Origin: Oscillospiraceae bacterium
Lineage (GTDB): Bacteria; Bacillota; Clostridia; Oscillospirales; Ruminococcaceae
DNA length: 8,654 nt
NCBI GenBank assembly: GCA_031260615.1
Contig: JAISLG010000166.1
Coordinates: forward strand, 1-8,654
Direction of reading: 5' to 3'
Positions 7,757 to 8,654 of this stretch are shown here, piece after piece (the first letter of the stretch is position 1; the number at the start of each line of letters is the position of its first letter). Under the pieces are notes generated by a model. The model did no database searches and was not told the DNA's origin. It was given only the letters and a program-made list of their open reading frames with translations. The translations under genes and the position numbers were made by a program.

Positions 7757-8488
7757 ATGAAAAAAATATTGATAACGGACGATGAACCGGGGATTGCGGA
7801 CGTACTTGGCAAATACGCCGCGCTTGACGACTATGAGGTATTCACGGCGGCAAACGGGCTTGAAGCGGTTAAACTTGCGTCCGAGCAAGCATTTGACATT
7901 ATTGTAATGGACATAATGATGCCGGGGCTTGACGGGATTACTGCGGCGAAGCAGATACGGAAGTTTTCCGACGTACCGATATTATTTTTATCGGCGAAGG
8001 GGGACGAATCCGACCGCATTACTGGCTTCGAGAACGGGGGCGACGATTACGTTGCGAAACCGTTTTCTAACCGCGAGGTAATGTTACGCATAAACGCAAT
8101 CGTCAAACGGCGCGAGGCGGGTTCTAATTCGGGCAATGTTCCATATGGAACAATTAACCAAAATATACCCGAATTACAGCCGCCACAAAAAGAAATTATT
8201 TCGTTCGGCGGTTTGGCAATTGATATATCGGGGCGCGAAGTGCTCCTCGATGGGAAACAAGCTACACTCACCCCGAAAGAGTTTGATTTGTTGCTCTTTA
8301 TGGCGCGGAATAAGGGGTTCGCTTTGTCGCGCGACCAGTTGTTGCAGAAGGTGTGGGGGTATGACTTCTTCGGCGACGATAGAACTGTGGATACCCATAT
8401 TAAAATGCTCCGTTCGCACTTGGGTAAATATAAACGGGATATTGTTACTGTGCGCTCGGTGGGGTATAAGTTCGAGGGTGGGGTTTAA
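7757..8488 (+). CDS. OmpR/PhoB-family response regulator, VanR-like
   Basis: Complete 243-residue two-component response regulator. The receiver domain (1-118) has the acidic pair D8/D9, the phospho-acceptor D52 in MDIMMPGLDG, S79 in LFLSAK, Y98 and the invariant K101 in VAKPF. A linker of about 30 residues (119-148), rich in Asn, Gln and Pro, leads to a C-terminal winged helix (about 150-240) with LTPKEFDLLLFMARN, the QLLQKVWGYDF segment, the recognition-helix motif DRTVDTHIKMLRSHLG and the closing VRSVGYKFE. Family members usually end about there; the last residues G-G-V are encoded by bases that belong to the downstream hairpin array. An in-frame TAG at 7733-7735 and the absence of any start codon between it and 7757 fix the start. 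There is no ribosome binding site at a usable distance, and the promoter places transcription start at or next to the ATG. No histidine kinase follows within the window, which is unusual for this class. The genes it controls cannot be read from the sequence; the divergent synthase is a positional candidate. Confidence 0.97.
   Translation: MKKILITDDEPGIADVLGKYAALDDYEVFTAANGLEAVKLASEQAFDIIVMDIMMPGLDGITAAKQIRKFSDVPILFLSAKGDESDRITGFENGGDDYVAKPFSNREVMLRINAIVKRREAGSNSGNVPYGTINQNIPELQPPQKEIISFGGLAIDISGREVLLDGKQATLTPKEFDLLLFMARNKGFALSRDQLLQKVWGYDFFGDDRTVDTHIKMLRSHLGKYKRDIVTVRSVGYKFEGGV
8137..8152. promoter_or_regulatory. Perfect 16-base palindrome resembling a parS site
   Basis: TGTTCCATATGGAACA is a perfect palindrome. 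It matches the parS form TGTTCCACGTGGAACA, bound by ParB/Spo0J, at 14 of 16 positions, differing only in the central CG, here TA. It lies in the codons of the regulator's interdomain linker, the least constrained part of the protein. In RNA it would form a 6-pair hairpin with an AUAU loop. ParB contacts bases near the centre, so binding is uncertain; it may be a site for another dimeric protein, or chance. Confidence 0.4.
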
Positions 8489-8654
8489 GGGGCAAGCCCC
8501 TTACAAACCCCAAGGGGCGTTGCCCCTTAAACCCCACGAGGGGGCTACTCGCCCCCTCGACCCCCCGACAAGGGGGTTTCACCCCCTGTACCCCCACAAG
8601 GGGCTTTGCCCCTTGACCCCACGGGGGCTCCGCCCCTCGCCCCCGTGGTGGGCG
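8480..8654. repeat. Tandem array of six GC-rich hairpins, continuing past the window edge
   Basis: Six successive imperfect palindromes, each a run of G4-5 with C4-5, are joined by ACCCC-type linkers and repeat every 24-31 bases. Stems are: AAGGGGC/GCCCCTT (8487-8502, extended by GGGGTTT 8480-8486 with AAACCCC 8505-8511 around a two-base bulge); AAGGGGC/GCCCCTT (8512-8528); CGAGGGGGC/GCCCCCTCG with a five-base loop (8537-8559); AGGGGGT/ACCCCCT (8571-8587); CAAGGGGC/GCCCCTTG (8597-8615); ACGGGGGC/GCCCCCGT (8621-8646). The units are related but not identical, as in REP-like families. The first stem directly after the regulator's stop could terminate or stabilise its mRNA, but no U-run follows, so it is not a standard intrinsic terminator. 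No real gene is seen in 8489-8654. Confidence 0.9.

Noticed and set aside
8480..8511. Intrinsic terminator for the response regulator
   Set aside because: The hairpin is strong, but it is followed by ACAAACCCC and further hairpins rather than a U-run, so standard intrinsic termination is not supported.
8491..8615. Open frame across the hairpin array with a Pro/Gly/Arg-rich translation
   Set aside because: G4/C4 repeats with few A/T triplets give open frames by composition. There is no start signal, and the pairing pattern is a better explanation of the sequence.

Overview
The window holds two genes that diverge from a 226-base intergenic region, followed by a dense array of GC-rich hairpins that runs to the right edge. 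The very long minus-strand gene (4-7530, 2508 residues) is a three-module membrane enzyme of the cyclic beta-1,2-glucan synthase family (NdvB/ChvB/Cgs): a GT84 glycosyltransferase flanked by membrane segments, a middle glycoamylase-like/cyclization module, and a C-terminal GH94 phosphorylase-type module. The plus-strand gene (7757-8488) is a complete OmpR/PhoB-family response regulator. I saw no RNA genes, CRISPR array, transposase or phage gene.

Organism: most likely an uncultured Bacillota (Clostridia-like) bacterium. The response regulator resembles VanR-like clostridial regulators, the synthase motifs resemble clostridial homologues more than the rhizobial ones, and GGGGC...GCCCC hairpin arrays of this style are, from memory, frequent between genes in several clostridial lineages. 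This is an inference; 16S or whole-genome context is not available here.

Layout: 1-3 is the end of an unseen downstream region; 4-7530 is the synthase, with three low-complexity tandem-repeat tracts inside it (31-54, 3265-3351, 6122-6228); 7531-7756 is a divergent regulatory region containing the synthase ribosome binding site, a possible hairpin that would hide that site, and a near-perfect sigma-A promoter for the regulator; 7757-8488 is the regulator, with a 16-base parS-like palindrome in its interdomain linker; 8480-8654 is the hairpin array, whose first stem begins inside the last codons of the regulator.

How they may work together: the synthase would polymerise glucose from UDP-glucose at the membrane into beta-1,2-glucan, trim it with the GH94 module and close it into a ring with the middle module. 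The regulator sits head to head with it and has no sensor kinase next to it in this window. A regulatory link between the two is plausible from position only. The most notable signals are the apparently leaderless regulator mRNA, the possible translational switch before the synthase, the parS-like palindrome, and the repeat tracts inserted in the synthase.
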